Source: Bacteroidota bacterium (lineage in GTDB: Bacteria; Bacteroidota; Bacteroidia; B-17B0; Aurantibacillaceae). Taken from it: a stretch of 64,000 bases of DNA. The stretch covers positions 22,453-86,452 of the forward strand of contig CAUJCR010000015.1 of NCBI GenBank assembly GCA_963169355.1, written 5' to 3'. A model generated the notes under the pieces. That model had not been told where the DNA came from and did not search any database. It worked only from the letters and a program-made list of their open reading frames with translations. A program made the position numbers and the translations under genes. Shown here piece by piece: positions 7,746 to 18,105 of the stretch (positions within the stretch are counted from its first letter, which is position 1; the number at the start of each line of letters is the position of its first letter).

Positions 7746-8176
7746 TAGCTTGTATGATCGATAACAATGACCCATTGGTTATTTATTTTTTTCCAAAGTA
7801 GTGTAAAATAGCCTCCTACTGGCTTTTCTCTACTCAGCTCCCACTTACCAATAATATAAATAACGTTCTCAGAAAATTGTTGATTGCTTAAAATTGTAAA
7901 TTTTAATTCGCCCATCGAGGCTTTATTAGGATAACTTTTTTTATAATTAGTAAGCGTTGCTTGCCAACCATAGGTAATGCCTTTGCTACCTATAAATTGT
8001 AGGCTATCGCTTTTCCAATAGGTAGTCATAAAACCATCAATATCGGCACGGTTCCAGCAGGCTTCTTGCTGGTGCATAAGAGCTTCTACCTTTTGCTGGT
8101 CGGGGCTTTGAGCCTGCACAGTATAGTAGCTTAATAATAGGGTAAAAAACAGATATAGTTTGCTCATATTTTTCAT
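7745..8176 (-). CDS. Secreted SnoaL/DUF4440-like protein (NTF2 fold)
   Basis: 143 residues: signal peptide (ends TVQAQ), then a cone-shaped NTF2-like fold with QQEACWNRADIDGFMTTYW near the start, FIGSKGITYGW in the middle and GGYFTLLWKKINNQWVIVIDHTS at the end, the usual DUF4440 pattern. Family members bind small ligands or have minor enzyme roles; no specific function can be given. It overlaps the DUF1653 gene by one base and is divergent from the metH riboswitch leader. Confidence 0.85.
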   Translation of the reverse strand: MKNMSKLYLFFTLLLSYYTVQAQSPDQQKVEALMHQQEACWNRADIDGFMTTYWKSDSLQFIGSKGITYGWQATLTNYKKSYPNKASMGELKFTILSNQQFSENVIYIIGKWELSREKPVGGYFTLLWKKINNQWVIVIDHTS

Positions 8177-8185
8177 AAAAATATT

Positions 8186-8218
8186 ATTGTATAAAGATAA
8201 AAAAATATAGTACCTTTG
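8186..8218 (+). promoter_or_regulatory. Promoter of the metH transcript
   Basis: TACCTTTG (8211-8218) matches the -7 consensus TAnnTTTG and ATTG (8186-8189) sits 21 bases upstream as a -33 box. Transcription would start shortly before the SAM-I aptamer at 8239. Confidence 0.7.
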
Positions 8219-8238
8219 TTGACCGTTCTTTAAAATTA

Positions 8239-8350
8239 CTTATTAAGAAAAGCCGAGGGACACGCCCAATGAAGCTTTACCAACCCTATAGTAAATAAAT
8301 ATTTTTTTATAGAAGGTGGGAATTCGTTCCGAGTACATCGGAAAAATAAG
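8239..8350 (+). promoter_or_regulatory. SAM-I (S-box) riboswitch
   Basis: The aptamer has all S-box landmarks in order: P1 strands CTTATT (8239) and AATAAG (8350), AAGA junction, P2 pairing AAAGC with GCTTT around the GAGGGA...GCCCAATGA core, the ACCAACC junction, a P3 stem and a P4 hairpin TTCCGA/TCGGAA. With S-adenosylmethionine bound, the downstream terminator should form and metH transcription stop. The match is by eye to the known family consensus. Confidence 0.92.
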
Positions 8351-8385
8351 TCAGAATAATATTTAGAAATTACAATTTATATGTT

Positions 8386-8422
8386 ATCCCTTCTGACAAA
8401 ACAACACAGAAGGGATTTTTTT
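8386..8422 (+). terminator. Riboswitch-controlled intrinsic terminator
   Basis: ATCCCTTCTG (8386-8395) pairs perfectly with CAGAAGGGAT (8407-8416) and is followed by a run of T. It lies between the SAM-I aptamer and the metH start, as expected of an expression platform. Confidence 0.9.
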
Positions 8423-8430
8423 ATTTATAT

Positions 8431-11400
8431 ATGAGCACAATACAACAAGAATTAGAAAAACGCATATTGGTGATTGATGGTGCCATGGGCACTCAAATAC
8501 AACAATATAAACTCGAGGAAAAAGATTATAGAGGGAAACGCTTTGCCAACTGGCCTGTAGATGTAAAAGGAAATAATGATTTATTATCCATTACAAAACC
8601 AGAAATTATAAAAACCATCCATAAAGAATATTTAAAAGCAGGAGCCGATATTATTGAAACCAACACATTTAGTGGCACCACCATTGCCATGGCCGATTAT
8701 GAGATGCAGGACTTGGTGTATGAACTCAACTATGAATCGGCTAAAATTGCCAAAGAAGCCATTGCTGAGTTTTATAAAGAATTTCCGGAGCAAGCCACTA
8801 CCAAAAAATTTGTAGCTGGAGCCATTGGTCCTACTAACCGAACCTTATCTTTATCGCCCAATGTAAACGACCCAGGTTTTAGAGCCATTACCTTTGATGA
8901 ATTAGTAGCTGCTTACAAAGAACAAGTAAAAGGATTAATAGATGGCGGAGCTGATATTTTATTAATAGAAACTATTTTTGATACCCTAAATGCCAAAGCG
9001 GCCTTATTTGCCATACAAGAACATGGCAAAGAAATAAATCGCAAAATGCCTGTAATGGTATCTGGTACCATTACCGATGCTAGTGGTCGTACCTTATCGG
9101 GGCAAACAACCGAGGCCTTTTTAAATTCAGTGTCGCATGTTGATTTATTAAGTATTGGTTTAAATTGTGCTTTAGGTGCAAAAGATATGCGACCTTATTT
9201 AGAGGAGTTATCTAACAAAGCCCCATTTTTTATTAGTGCTTATCCTAATGCGGGTTTACCCAATCAGTTTGGCGAATACGACCAAGATGCTCACGAGATG
9301 GGGCATCAAATAGAAGATTTTTTAAAAGCAGGATTTATAAATATTGTAGGTGGTTGTTGTGGAACCTCGCCAGCACACATTAAACGCATTGCCGAAATTG
9401 CAAAAAATTTTAAGCCACGCCAAAAACCTCAACCAGATACATTAATGCACTTGAGTGGTTTAGAGCCTGTAACACTACGCCCCGACAGTAATTTTATGAA
9501 TGTGGGAGAACGTACTAATGTAACGGGTTCAAAAAAATTCTTACGCCTTATCAATGAACAAAAATTTGAAGAAGCACTTTCTATAGCACGCGAACAAGTA
9601 GAAGGTGGTGCACAAGTAATTGATGTTAATATGGACGAAGGAATGTTAGATGGCGCTAAAACCATGACCACCTTTCTTAATTTAATTGCTTCTGAGCCCG
9701 ATATTTCGAAAGTACCCATTATGATAGATTCTAGTAAATGGGAAGTAATAGAAGCTGGATTAAAATGTGTGCAAGGCAAAGCCATTGTTAATTCCATTTC
9801 ATTAAAAGAAGGCGAAGCAGCCTTTATTGAACATGCTGCTAAAATAAAACAATACGGCGCCGCTGTTATTGTAATGGCATTTGACGAAGAAGGACAAGCT
9901 GATACTTACCAACGAAGAATAGATATATGTAAGCGTGCTTATGATATTTTAGTTCACAAAGTACACTTTACACCACAAGACATCATCTTTGATCCAAATA
10001 TTTTTCCGGTAGCAACGGGTATGGAAGAACATCGCTTAAATGCCCTCGATTTTTTTAATGCTACCAAATGGATAAAAGAAAACTTACCACATGCCAAAGT
10101 AAGCGGCGGTGTAAGTAATGTATCGTTTTCATTTAGAGGCAATGATGTAGTGCGCGAGGCCATACATTCGGCTTTCTTATTTCATGCTATTAAAAACGGC
10201 ATGGATATGGGTATCGTTAATCCATCTCAACTCGTTGTTTATGACAGCATCGATAAAGAACTTTTAGAACATGTAGAAGATGTATTGTTAAATCGCCGTG
10301 ATGATGCCACCGAGCGATTAATTACACTAGCCGAAAAACTAAAAGGCACGAGTAACGAAAAAGCAGAAAAAGACGAAGCCTGGAGAAAAGGCACAGTAAA
10401 CGAACGATTAACACACGCCTTAGTAAAGGGTATTGTAGAGTATATTGAAGAAGATGTAGAGGAATGTCGTAAAACAGCCGCAAAAACTTTAGATGTAATT
10501 GAAGGGCCATTAATGGACGGAATGAACGTTGTGGGCGATTTATTTGGCGCTGGTAAAATGTTTTTACCACAAGTTGTAAAAAGTGCCCGAGTAATGAAAA
10601 AAGCAGTAGCCTACTTATTACCATTTTTAGAAGAAGAAAAAGCAAAAACGGGCGTTACACAAAAAAATAACGGAAAAATATTGTTGGCTACTGTAAAAGG
10701 CGATGTACATGATATTGGCAAAAACATTGTAGGAGTGGTGTTGGCTTGTAATAATTACGAAATTATTGATTTAGGCGTGATGGTATCTTGCGATAAAATA
10801 TTAGAACAAGCTCGTCATCACAATGTGGATATTATTGGATTAAGCGGATTAATTACCCCATCATTAGATGAAATGGTACATGTGGCTAAAGAAATGGAGC
10901 GCTTAGGTTTTAAAACGCCTTTATTAATTGGCGGCGCTACTACATCAAGAGTTCACACCGCTGTAAAGATTGATAAAAATTATTCGGGACCAGTTATTCA
11001 TGTAAACGATGCTAGTAAATCGGTACCCGTTGCTAGCAACTTAATTTCAAACGAACTGAGAAAAGGTTTTATGTTGGAAATTGAGAAAGATTATGAGCGC
11101 ATTCGCGAACAAAATAAAAATGCTCAATCACAAAATAAATTTATTTCGCTAGCCGAAGCTCAAGCCAATAAATACCCAATAGATTGGGAACGTACCTCAA
11201 TTACCAAACCTACATTTATTGGTACCAAAGTTTTTACCGATTACGATATTAGCGAAATAACACAATATATTGACTGGACACCATTCTTTCACAGTTGGGA
11301 ATTAAAAGGTTCTTATCCTAAAATTTTTGAAAACGAAAATCATGGCAAAGAGGCCAAAAAATTATTTGATGATGCCCAACACATGCTTCAACAAATCATT

Positions 11401-12114
11401 AAAAACAAATGGTTAAGTGCCAGAGCGGTTATAGGTTTTTATCCAGCTAATAGCATTGGCGATGACATTGCAGTGTATAACGAAACAGGAAAACAAACTC
11501 ATACATTTCACACCATTCGCCAACAAACTAAAAAACCAGCTGGGCAATACAATGTAGCCTTATCCGATTTCATCAAACCATCTCAAGACAATCAATTGCC
11601 AAGCGATTACATTGGCGCATTTGCGGTAAGCACTGGTTTTGGAATAGATGAGCAAATTGAAGTATTTAGAAAAGACTTTGACGATTACAGTGTGATTATG
11701 CTAAAAGCATTAGCCGACCGCTTAGCCGAAGCATTTGCCGAATTAATGCACAAACGTGTTCGTAAAGAATTTTGGGGATTTGCAAAAGATGAAAACCTCA
11801 GCAATGATGAATTAATAAAAGAAGAATACATTGGCATTCGTCCAGCGCCTGGTTATCCGGCGCAACCCGACCACACCGAGAAAAATACCATTTGGAATTT
11901 ACTAAAGGTAGAAGAAAATACAGGTATTCAACTCACCGAAGGTTTAGCGATGGTGCCTACCGCAGCGGTAAGTGGTTTATATTTCTCGCATCCTAATGCA
12001 CATTATTTTGGAGTTGGAAAAATTAATAAAGAGCAATTAGAAGATTACGCCAAACGTAAACAAATGGATATTGATGTAATGGAACGTTGGCTAAGTAGTG
12101 CCTTGAATTATTAA
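8431..12114 (+). CDS. metH: Cobalamin-dependent methionine synthase
   Basis: 1227 residues, full length for the family. It transfers a methyl group from 5-methyltetrahydrofolate to homocysteine. Domains in order: homocysteine methyltransferase (1-330, zinc cysteines in GLNCALG near 246 and GGCCGT near 307-311), pterin-binding TIM barrel (about 350-620), B12 cap (650-740), B12-binding domain with GDVHDIGKN (ligand His near 760), and the AdoMet reactivation domain (890-1227) with [12 protein letters not shown]. The enzyme therefore needs cobalamin. Expression is under the SAM-I riboswitch just upstream, so the gene is repressed when SAM is plentiful. Confidence 0.98.
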   Translation: MSTIQQELEKRILVIDGAMGTQIQQYKLEEKDYRGKRFANWPVDVKGNNDLLSITKPEIIKTIHKEYLKAGADIIETNTFSGTTIAMADYEMQDLVYELNYESAKIAKEAIAEFYKEFPEQATTKKFVAGAIGPTNRTLSLSPNVNDPGFRAITFDELVAAYKEQVKGLIDGGADILLIETIFDTLNAKAALFAIQEHGKEINRKMPVMVSGTITDASGRTLSGQTTEAFLNSVSHVDLLSIGLNCALGAKDMRPYLEELSNKAPFFISAYPNAGLPNQFGEYDQDAHEMGHQIEDFLKAGFINIVGGCCGTSPAHIKRIAEIAKNFKPRQKPQPDTLMHLSGLEPVTLRPDSNFMNVGERTNVTGSKKFLRLINEQKFEEALSIAREQVEGGAQVIDVNMDEGMLDGAKTMTTFLNLIASEPDISKVPIMIDSSKWEVIEAGLKCVQGKAIVNSISLKEGEAAFIEHAAKIKQYGAAVIVMAFDEEGQADTYQRRIDICKRAYDILVHKVHFTPQDIIFDPNIFPVATGMEEHRLNALDFFNATKWIKENLPHAKVSGGVSNVSFSFRGNDVVREAIHSAFLFHAIKNGMDMGIVNPSQLVVYDSIDKELLEHVEDVLLNRRDDATERLITLAEKLKGTSNEKAEKDEAWRKGTVNERLTHALVKGIVEYIEEDVEECRKTAAKTLDVIEGPLMDGMNVVGDLFGAGKMFLPQVVKSARVMKKAVAYLLPFLEEEKAKTGVTQKNNGKILLATVKGDVHDIGKNIVGVVLACNNYEIIDLGVMVSCDKILEQARHHNVDIIGLSGLITPSLDEMVHVAKEMERLGFKTPLLIGGATTSRVHTAVKIDKNYSGPVIHVNDASKSVPVASNLISNELRKGFMLEIEKDYERIREQNKNAQSQNKFISLAEAQANKYPIDWERTSITKPTFIGTKVFTDYDISEITQYIDWTPFFHSWELKGSYPKIFENENHGKEAKKLFDDAQHMLQQIIKNKWLSARAVIGFYPANSIGDDIAVYNETGKQTHTFHTIRQQTKKPAGQYNVALSDFIKPSQDNQLPSDYIGAFAVSTGFGIDEQIEVFRKDFDDYSVIMLKALADRLAEAFAELMHKRVRKEFWGFAKDENLSNDELIKEEYIGIRPAPGYPAQPDHTEKNTIWNLLKVEENTGIQLTEGLAMVPTAAVSGLYFSHPNAHYFGVGKINKEQLEDYAKRKQMDIDVMERWLSSALNY

Positions 12115-12119
12115 AGCAA

Positions 12120-13430
12120 CTAAATTCCAAGTTCTTTAGCTTGCTGAGAAGATTTACTTGGATTCCAACTATCCTCATAAGATTTCTTAAAGAAGAACTC
12201 TTGCACATAAGCTATGGAGCGAACAAATCTTAAATAAAAACCAAAATAAAAAACCATACAAGGTAAATAAGGTAAGAAATAGTAAACTGGCGCATTTTTA
12301 CGATTTCTAAACAAAGAGAAAATTAAGAACTTAAGGAAGTTGTTGGTAGTATAAAGTAAGATATTAAATGGGAATATAAATCCTAACAAAGATGTGTAAT
12401 TGATAACCATATCAAATAAATAAATCCACCATTTAATGTTTAGTATAATATTGTAGGTAATGTTTTCTGCACTCGATACAAAATTTGAGAATCGAAAAGT
12501 AGCATTGGGATAAAATACATCTTTATGTTTCCTTACACGAAATCGAATAATTGATTTATCCCATCTTAATCTTTGCTTAACTAATTTTTTAAAGGTACTT
12601 GGTACACTTGTTTGACATACAGCCTCTGGTTCAAATTTAATAAGATAGCCCAGCTTTCTTAATTTCACGGTTATATCGCCATCTAATCCAGGTCCAATAT
12701 CCCAACCACCTACTCTATCTAAAGCCTCTCTTTTAAAAGCTCCAAATGCTCCAGACACTAAACGATAAATACCCAATGAACTAGAAGTAATACGACCTAC
12801 CGAAATGGTATCAGAATACTCAATAGCTTGTAGAGTAGCACATAAACTTTCTTTATAATTTCTTACTAAAATATTCCCACCCACAGCGCCTACATTTTCT
12901 TCTAAGTAAAAAGGAATAATAATTTTTTCAATGGCATCATTATCATAACTACAATCAGCATCTAAATGAACAACAATACTTCCTTTTGAAAAACGATAAC
13001 CTAAGTTGGCAGCAGAGGCTTTTCCTCCACGAACATCGTTACGTAAAAACAAATCAATTAATCCATTTCTTTGTAAGCTTTTACAAATTTGTTCAGTATC
13101 GTCATCCGAACCATCATCTATAACAATAAATTCAAAATTTTGATAGGTTTGTTCCTTTAAGGAATTTACCAGTTTAAAGATGTGCTTTCCCTCATTTTTT
13201 CCAGGAACAATAATTGAAACAAATGGTCTTTCAATAAATAATCTTCTGCGAGCATTTGCATACAATTCATTGCGTTTTTTTTCACGTAATTTCCAAACTA
13301 ATAAAACGGCTAACTCAAAAATAAAGAAGCGTGCAAATTCAAAAAACACAAAGAACCAAAAAATTCGAATGAGTTTTGTAGGACCAACCTCAGTTATATA
13401 ATTAAAAAAATTATCTAAGGCTTCTATCAT
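12120..13430 (-). CDS. Membrane glycosyltransferase, family 2 (processive polysaccharide synthase type)
   Basis: 436 residues. An N-terminal membrane helix (about 20-42) precedes a GT-A domain with VIDDGSDDDTEQ, the metal-binding DAD in HLDADCSYD (about 157) and QRLRW (about 285-289), the acceptor motif of PgaC/cellulose-synthase-like processive enzymes; several membrane helices follow (305-405). It should polymerise a nucleotide-sugar into a polysaccharide while passing it across the inner membrane. It overlaps the preceding regulator gene by 4 bases (ATGA) and is the last gene of a four-gene operon whose other members look like an export apparatus. The sugar cannot be told from sequence. 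Confidence 0.92.
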   Translation of the reverse strand: MIEALDNFFNYITEVGPTKLIRIFWFFVFFEFARFFIFELAVLLVWKLREKKRNELYANARRRLFIERPFVSIIVPGKNEGKHIFKLVNSLKEQTYQNFEFIVIDDGSDDDTEQICKSLQRNGLIDLFLRNDVRGGKASAANLGYRFSKGSIVVHLDADCSYDNDAIEKIIIPFYLEENVGAVGGNILVRNYKESLCATLQAIEYSDTISVGRITSSSLGIYRLVSGAFGAFKREALDRVGGWDIGPGLDGDITVKLRKLGYLIKFEPEAVCQTSVPSTFKKLVKQRLRWDKSIIRFRVRKHKDVFYPNATFRFSNFVSSAENITYNIILNIKWWIYLFDMVINYTSLLGFIFPFNILLYTTNNFLKFLIFSLFRNRKNAPVYYFLPYLPCMVFYFGFYLRFVRSIAYVQEFFFKKSYEDSWNPSKSSQQAKELGI

Positions 13431-14869
13431 GCTTTTTCAACCAAATCTTTAATAATATTTTGGATTTGTTTGTCGAAACTTACTTCCTTACTAATAGATG
13501 CCACATGAGTTGCTATTTCAAGTTGAAAACGGTCAAAATTATTCATAACCAATTCTTCAATCATATCGGTAATTTTCATAACCATAAAATTAGAATTCTC
13601 TAATGTTTCATCATTGATACACACAGAAATAACCGATGGATTATTGATGCAAATAAAATCAGCAGGTGTAATATTAGATCGAATCATCGCTACAAACTCC
13701 GACAATAATGATTTTTCTTTTGAGCGCCCTATTGCACGATATAAATCAAAGATATTAGTAAAATAAAACACAACTATATTTGAATTTAAACTAGCATTAG
13801 CTTTCATACGCTCCTGTTCATAATGCATCATCGTAGCAAACATCTTGGTATTTAATGTCCCTACAACCTCATCACTTAAAGCATAATCAGATGAAGCAAT
13901 TCCGCTTAGGGCTGAAGTTCTACCTTTTTTAGTTAATTTATATACATTAATATTTTTCGACACTAAAAATTGTACATCTGTATCAGTTGCACATTGAATA
14001 CATTTAGCCTTTACTGTATAATCTTGAAACACTTCATTGCAATTTTGACAGTGATTGATAATTGAAGGTTTATCATAATCCACACCAATGTGTCTTAAAT
14101 TCTTAGTGCATTTTGGACAATTTAAAACAGTATCTATATTATTTTTAAAATCACTTATTGCACCAATGTATCCACAAGGGAAGTGATGAACTAAATCCTC
14201 CGAACGCATATTAGCCGAATTACAATTAGGGCAAATTTCTCTATAAGATAAATGTCCGCCTTTGCAATTACTACATAAATAAACTCTGTCGTAAAAGTCT
14301 GGCCAAATTAAATTTTCTTTTTCAGCCCATTCTAATATTTCTAAAACTTTCGCTTCTTCAAAAGCATCATAATTAACCGAAACTATCGGGTAACTATAAC
14401 CAATTGAAGAATTCATATCAGCATGTGGTTTCAAATTGTTTACACCTCTTGTAAACATAAAATTTAAAACCTTTTTAAATATTTGAATCTCAATAGAACT
14501 TGATGCCGATTGTTCTAGTTGCGTTATACGCATCTGAATTTGATTAATATCGTTAATAGTTTCTGGAATCTGTTCAAATGAAACGACTGAACCATCTGTT
14601 AATTCCTTGATATATGGATCATCATTATCTCTATTATTAATTAAAAAAATAGGCTTTAAATAGAATTCAATTTTAGAGTGTGATCTAAATTTTTTAATAA
14701 TAATTCGTGTAAAATCAACGTCTCTAGCATCTAATATGATAGCATCATAATTTTCATATTGCTCTATCATAAGCGAACTAAATGATTCAATAAAATAAAA
14801 TGATTTATTGAAAAATGTAATCACATTATCTTTAAATTCAATTTTGTCTTTTGCTATTTTATTAATCAT
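13427..14869 (-). CDS. Regulator with REC-like, TackOD1 zinc-ribbon and degenerate GGDEF domains
   Basis: 480 residues, no membrane helix. The N-terminus (1-120) looks like a receiver fold (YDAIILDARDV, then KPIFLIN) without the usual acidic pair. The centre (about 135-330) has at least five cysteine pairs (CSNC, CPNC, CPKC, CQNC, CIQC) in the arrangement of the TackOD1 output domain, a zinc-binding module known mainly by sequence. The C-terminus (about 335-480) resembles a GGDEF fold but with NNPSV where the signature should be, so it cannot make c-di-GMP; it might bind it or a partner. The position between adaptor and glycosyltransferase suggests it controls polymer synthesis. Domain calls are from motif memory. 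Confidence 0.75.
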   Translation of the reverse strand: MINKIAKDKIEFKDNVITFFNKSFYFIESFSSLMIEQYENYDAIILDARDVDFTRIIIKKFRSHSKIEFYLKPIFLINNRDNDDPYIKELTDGSVVSFEQIPETINDINQIQMRITQLEQSASSSIEIQIFKKVLNFMFTRGVNNLKPHADMNSSIGYSYPIVSVNYDAFEEAKVLEILEWAEKENLIWPDFYDRVYLCSNCKGGHLSYREICPNCNSANMRSEDLVHHFPCGYIGAISDFKNNIDTVLNCPKCTKNLRHIGVDYDKPSIINHCQNCNEVFQDYTVKAKCIQCATDTDVQFLVSKNINVYKLTKKGRTSALSGIASSDYALSDEVVGTLNTKMFATMMHYEQERMKANASLNSNIVVFYFTNIFDLYRAIGRSKEKSLLSEFVAMIRSNITPADFICINNPSVISVCINDETLENSNFMVMKITDMIEELVMNNFDRFQLEIATHVASISKEVSFDKQIQNIIKDLVEKA

Positions 14870-14872
14870 ATT

Positions 14873-16000
14873 TTAATTGAATTTTAATTTAGAAATATCT
14901 ACACTCATTTTATAAAACGTTTTCCACTTCACAAATTCTGCCGAATCTTTAGGATAAATATCACCAGCTATACTTCGGGTGGTAGGCTCATATTTTTTCT
15001 GAAATTCTTCAGGTAAAGTATAAGTGGCAATATAAAATCGTTTAAGAACTCCTACAGATGTAGTACCATCAGGAAAAGTTACATTAAATTCATCGCCAAC
15101 TTTAAAATATCTTAAGTCTTCTTGCTCAAAAAAAGCTTTGATATAAGCTGGATGAGATTGATGTATGGAAATAATATCTTCTGTTTTCAAAACAGTTTCA
15201 AAATCATGGGCATAAATTCTAGTTGCAATTCCATTTACAGGTGATTTAAAATATTTTGGTTCCGTTAATAACTCTTCGCTAAACAATAGTTTTTGAGAAT
15301 CATCCATATTACTACCGCCTCCGCCTGTTGATGAATAAATTCGTGGCGACTTATATGTAGCCGAATTAACTTGCGGACCCAATGTTTTAATTAAACCATA
15401 TAATTCGTTATTTTCTTTCTGTAATTTTTTATTGAGAGTTTCTAATTTTAAAATTTCATTTTGAACATAATCTAATCTTGTTTTTGGCAAAACATCTAGT
15501 ATAACTTCATTTGTCAATCGTTTAATCTCACTTTTAAAAGTAGTTATTAAGCCTTCGTTTTCGGCAATATCTATATTATTTAAGGCGATTTTTTTCTTTA
15601 TAGAAAAGATTTCTTTTACCCACCAATCGTCTTTTTTGTCTCCTACTATTGAACCAATACTTATAGATTGCGAAGCACTATTACCATTAATATCATCATC
15701 TCTATCCAAAGCATAAGAAAACAAAGTATCATTAACTTGTATGCTATCTCCTTCATGAACTTTAAAATTAATAATGCGAGCATCATCTGTTAATCTAATT
15801 TTGGTACTTTCAATAATGACATGCCCATACGCATTTATATATGCAAATTTGAATAAAAAGTAATATGCTAAAAATAGCAAGAACAATCCTAATAAGCATA
15901 GATATAAAATTCTATCCCAGTTACGTTGTTTCTTTTTTTTAACTTTCTCGTTTACAACTCTAATTAATGATTTATTTCTTTGAAAATTTATACTTTTCAT
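14873..16000 (-). CDS. HlyD-like membrane fusion/adaptor protein
   Basis: 375 residues: basic cytoplasmic N-terminus, one membrane helix (about 31-51), a split lipoyl/barrel-sandwich domain (VHEGDSIQVNDTLF before, SPVNGIATRIYAH after), a coiled-coil hairpin (about 125-205) and a beta-barrel C-terminus. HlyD-type proteins bridge an inner-membrane machine to an outer-membrane channel; Alg44 of alginate synthesis has such a domain joined to a PilZ domain. Start ATG directly abuts the stop of the TolC-like gene and its stop lies 3 bases before the regulator gene. It most likely links the glycosyltransferase to the outer-membrane protein (inference). Confidence 0.85.
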   Translation of the reverse strand: MKSINFQRNKSLIRVVNEKVKKKKQRNWDRILYLCLLGLFLLFLAYYFLFKFAYINAYGHVIIESTKIRLTDDARIINFKVHEGDSIQVNDTLFSYALDRDDDINGNSASQSISIGSIVGDKKDDWWVKEIFSIKKKIALNNIDIAENEGLITTFKSEIKRLTNEVILDVLPKTRLDYVQNEILKLETLNKKLQKENNELYGLIKTLGPQVNSATYKSPRIYSSTGGGGSNMDDSQKLLFSEELLTEPKYFKSPVNGIATRIYAHDFETVLKTEDIISIHQSHPAYIKAFFEQEDLRYFKVGDEFNVTFPDGTTSVGVLKRFYIATYTLPEEFQKKYEPTTRSIAGDIYPKDSAEFVKWKTFYKMSVDISKLKFN

Positions 16001-18091
16001 TTATTTGTCATCTTCATTTTTTATTTGAATACTTTGCTTATCAAATTGAATAAGATCATCTAAATCATGATAAGCTTTCTTCGTAATTTTTATTTTCTCA
16101 AACATGGTCTCCATCTCCGTTCTATTCTTAAAGTCTTTCGTTCTAAATGCTAAAACACATTTATCACCTAGCAATTGCACTTCTTCAATCAATTTCTTAT
16201 TTAAAAATTCTATATCTACATTCTCATAAGCCATCAGATAAATCAAATTACAAACACTATTAATTTCTTTTAGTACATTTTCTGGGTAATTTAAAGGAAT
16301 GGAAACAGATAACTCTAAATGATTAGCATCTGTAAATTGCTTAGCCTCTTTTAATAATTGTAGATACAAGTTAAAGTGCTTTTCTTTATCCTCTTTAAAT
16401 CCTTCTAGTGTATGAGGTTCAATATCTAAATGAATTCCTTTTACTAATTTTAATTCAGTATTCATTTTAAGTGTATCTAAATATCCCTTTATTCCATTAA
16501 ATAATAATTTATTACTTCCAATCATTAAATGAATTGGGCTTGTATATTGCTGACGAATAAATTCATTTAATTGCAATAAATAACTCTTTGTAGGATGGTA
16601 TGAGATAAGTAAAGGATTAAACTCATTAACCTTGCAAAATTCAGAAATAACAGTTTGAGTATGATTCTTAAAAGCGTCACTCCAAATATAAATTGCCTTA
16701 AAGGGTGGATTTGTTGAAGCAATATCTAAGTTTGTTAAGTTTAATGGCTGTGTAAAATCAATAATATTAACGTTAGGAAACTTAGATTTTATATTAATCA
16801 ATACCTTATATAGTTCTTGTTTTAAATCCAACAATTCTATGGCATTACTCCAAAAATCATCTAATATAAATAATGCCGTGTTAGGATTAAATTCCACATC
16901 TCCTAGTTTTTGTTTCACGTCTTCTGTTCTTAGTAACTCTATATACACCAAGCGTTTATGATATAAATTTTTAAATTGTTTTAATTTATACTGATATTCA
17001 TAGTATAAATTGAGCAGAAAGCTCTGCGAGTTAACTGTTCGATTAGGGGCTTGAAAATTATTAATTTGTTGCTGTAGGAAATAATATTCTTTTTTATCCT
17101 TTTGATTTAAGGTTAATGGTGCCGATAAATTAAATCCAACCGAAACATAAGATCTATCGGGCAGAGTCTGATTATACACATCATAATAACTATATCTAGT
17201 ATAAGCCTTTAAACTCATTTCTTTAAAATAAGAACTTTGATATTTCGCAATTTTCGCATAACTTAATGTGTCATTTTGAATGCTATCATGTAACAAACAA
17301 TGTTGAATTAATTTTTGAACATTAATATCAAGGATTGGTAAATCAACATCATTTAAATGTCCTTGTCTTGTTCCAGCATCATTATAATTTTTATAAATAT
17401 TATATTGAGCATTAATGTCCGTTGTGTTTTGAATTACTTTTAAATAATTGTCTTTTGTAATGTGTTTAATTGTCCATAATTGCTCTATAATCCGAGATTG
17501 CTCGGTGTTTAAGTTTTGACGATGATTTAAAATCAATAACTTCTTATTATTAAAATATCTTATAATCTCTTCGGTTTGAGATGCTTGAAAGGCTTCCAAA
17601 TTTTCTCTCATTTGTTTTTTTAAAAGCATCTCACGTTCAAGCTTTAATAATTTCAATTTTTGCTTATATTCAAACAAGCCATTATTTAATAAGTCCCAAT
17701 CAATACCGGCAATGGCTCTTCTTTTAAAAACCACTATTTCCTCTGGGTCAACTAAAGGTGCTTTTAAGTTCTCTTGATAAGCTAATGTAAAGCGTACACC
17801 ATGTTCTTTTTGATAAATTTGTTGTTGTACTTGATTAGACTTTAACAATAAATTCTTATAATTATTTTGCTTTTCATCATCTGATATTTTAAAGGGTTCA
17901 TTTATTAATTTAGCAGACGAATCAATAATTAAATTATCAAAAGTGGAATTTTTATGATTTAACCATATTGTATTTAATTGCTGAATGTATTTAGTAACTA
18001 CCGAATCAATAGATTGAGAAAATACTTGACATCTGATTCCGTTAAATAACATCAGAATAAAAACAATAGCAATATACCGAAACCTAATCAT
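16001..18091 (-). CDS. TolC-like outer-membrane protein fused to a GH18-like domain
   Basis: 696 residues from ATG (a TTG three bases upstream is less likely). Signal peptide ends near CQVFSQ. Residues 30-450 are rich in long amphipathic helices with a few strand stretches (SYVSVGFNLSAPLTL), the pattern of TolC-family efflux proteins. From about 455 a TIM-barrel-like part follows with GIHLDIEPH (Asp556, Glu558) and LIYLMAYE, resembling the catalytic DxE motif and a late strand of GH18 glycosidases. An outer-membrane exporter with its own glycosidase-like domain would suit a polysaccharide secretion system, as PgaB carries a hydrolase domain. It is the first gene of the operon. Confidence 0.72.
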   Translation of the reverse strand: MIRFRYIAIVFILMLFNGIRCQVFSQSIDSVVTKYIQQLNTIWLNHKNSTFDNLIIDSSAKLINEPFKISDDEKQNNYKNLLLKSNQVQQQIYQKEHGVRFTLAYQENLKAPLVDPEEIVVFKRRAIAGIDWDLLNNGLFEYKQKLKLLKLEREMLLKKQMRENLEAFQASQTEEIIRYFNNKKLLILNHRQNLNTEQSRIIEQLWTIKHITKDNYLKVIQNTTDINAQYNIYKNYNDAGTRQGHLNDVDLPILDINVQKLIQHCLLHDSIQNDTLSYAKIAKYQSSYFKEMSLKAYTRYSYYDVYNQTLPDRSYVSVGFNLSAPLTLNQKDKKEYYFLQQQINNFQAPNRTVNSQSFLLNLYYEYQYKLKQFKNLYHKRLVYIELLRTEDVKQKLGDVEFNPNTALFILDDFWSNAIELLDLKQELYKVLINIKSKFPNVNIIDFTQPLNLTNLDIASTNPPFKAIYIWSDAFKNHTQTVISEFCKVNEFNPLLISYHPTKSYLLQLNEFIRQQYTSPIHLMIGSNKLLFNGIKGYLDTLKMNTELKLVKGIHLDIEPHTLEGFKEDKEKHFNLYLQLLKEAKQFTDANHLELSVSIPLNYPENVLKEINSVCNLIYLMAYENVDIEFLNKKLIEEVQLLGDKCVLAFRTKDFKNRTEMETMFEKIKITKKAYHDLDDLIQFDKQSIQIKNEDDK

Positions 18092-18105
18092 CAATTTTAG
18101 CGGCG

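Noticed and set aside
10322..10645. Long minus-strand frame inside metH
   Set aside because: Leucine-rich shadow of the well-conserved MetH coding frame; no start context or family match.
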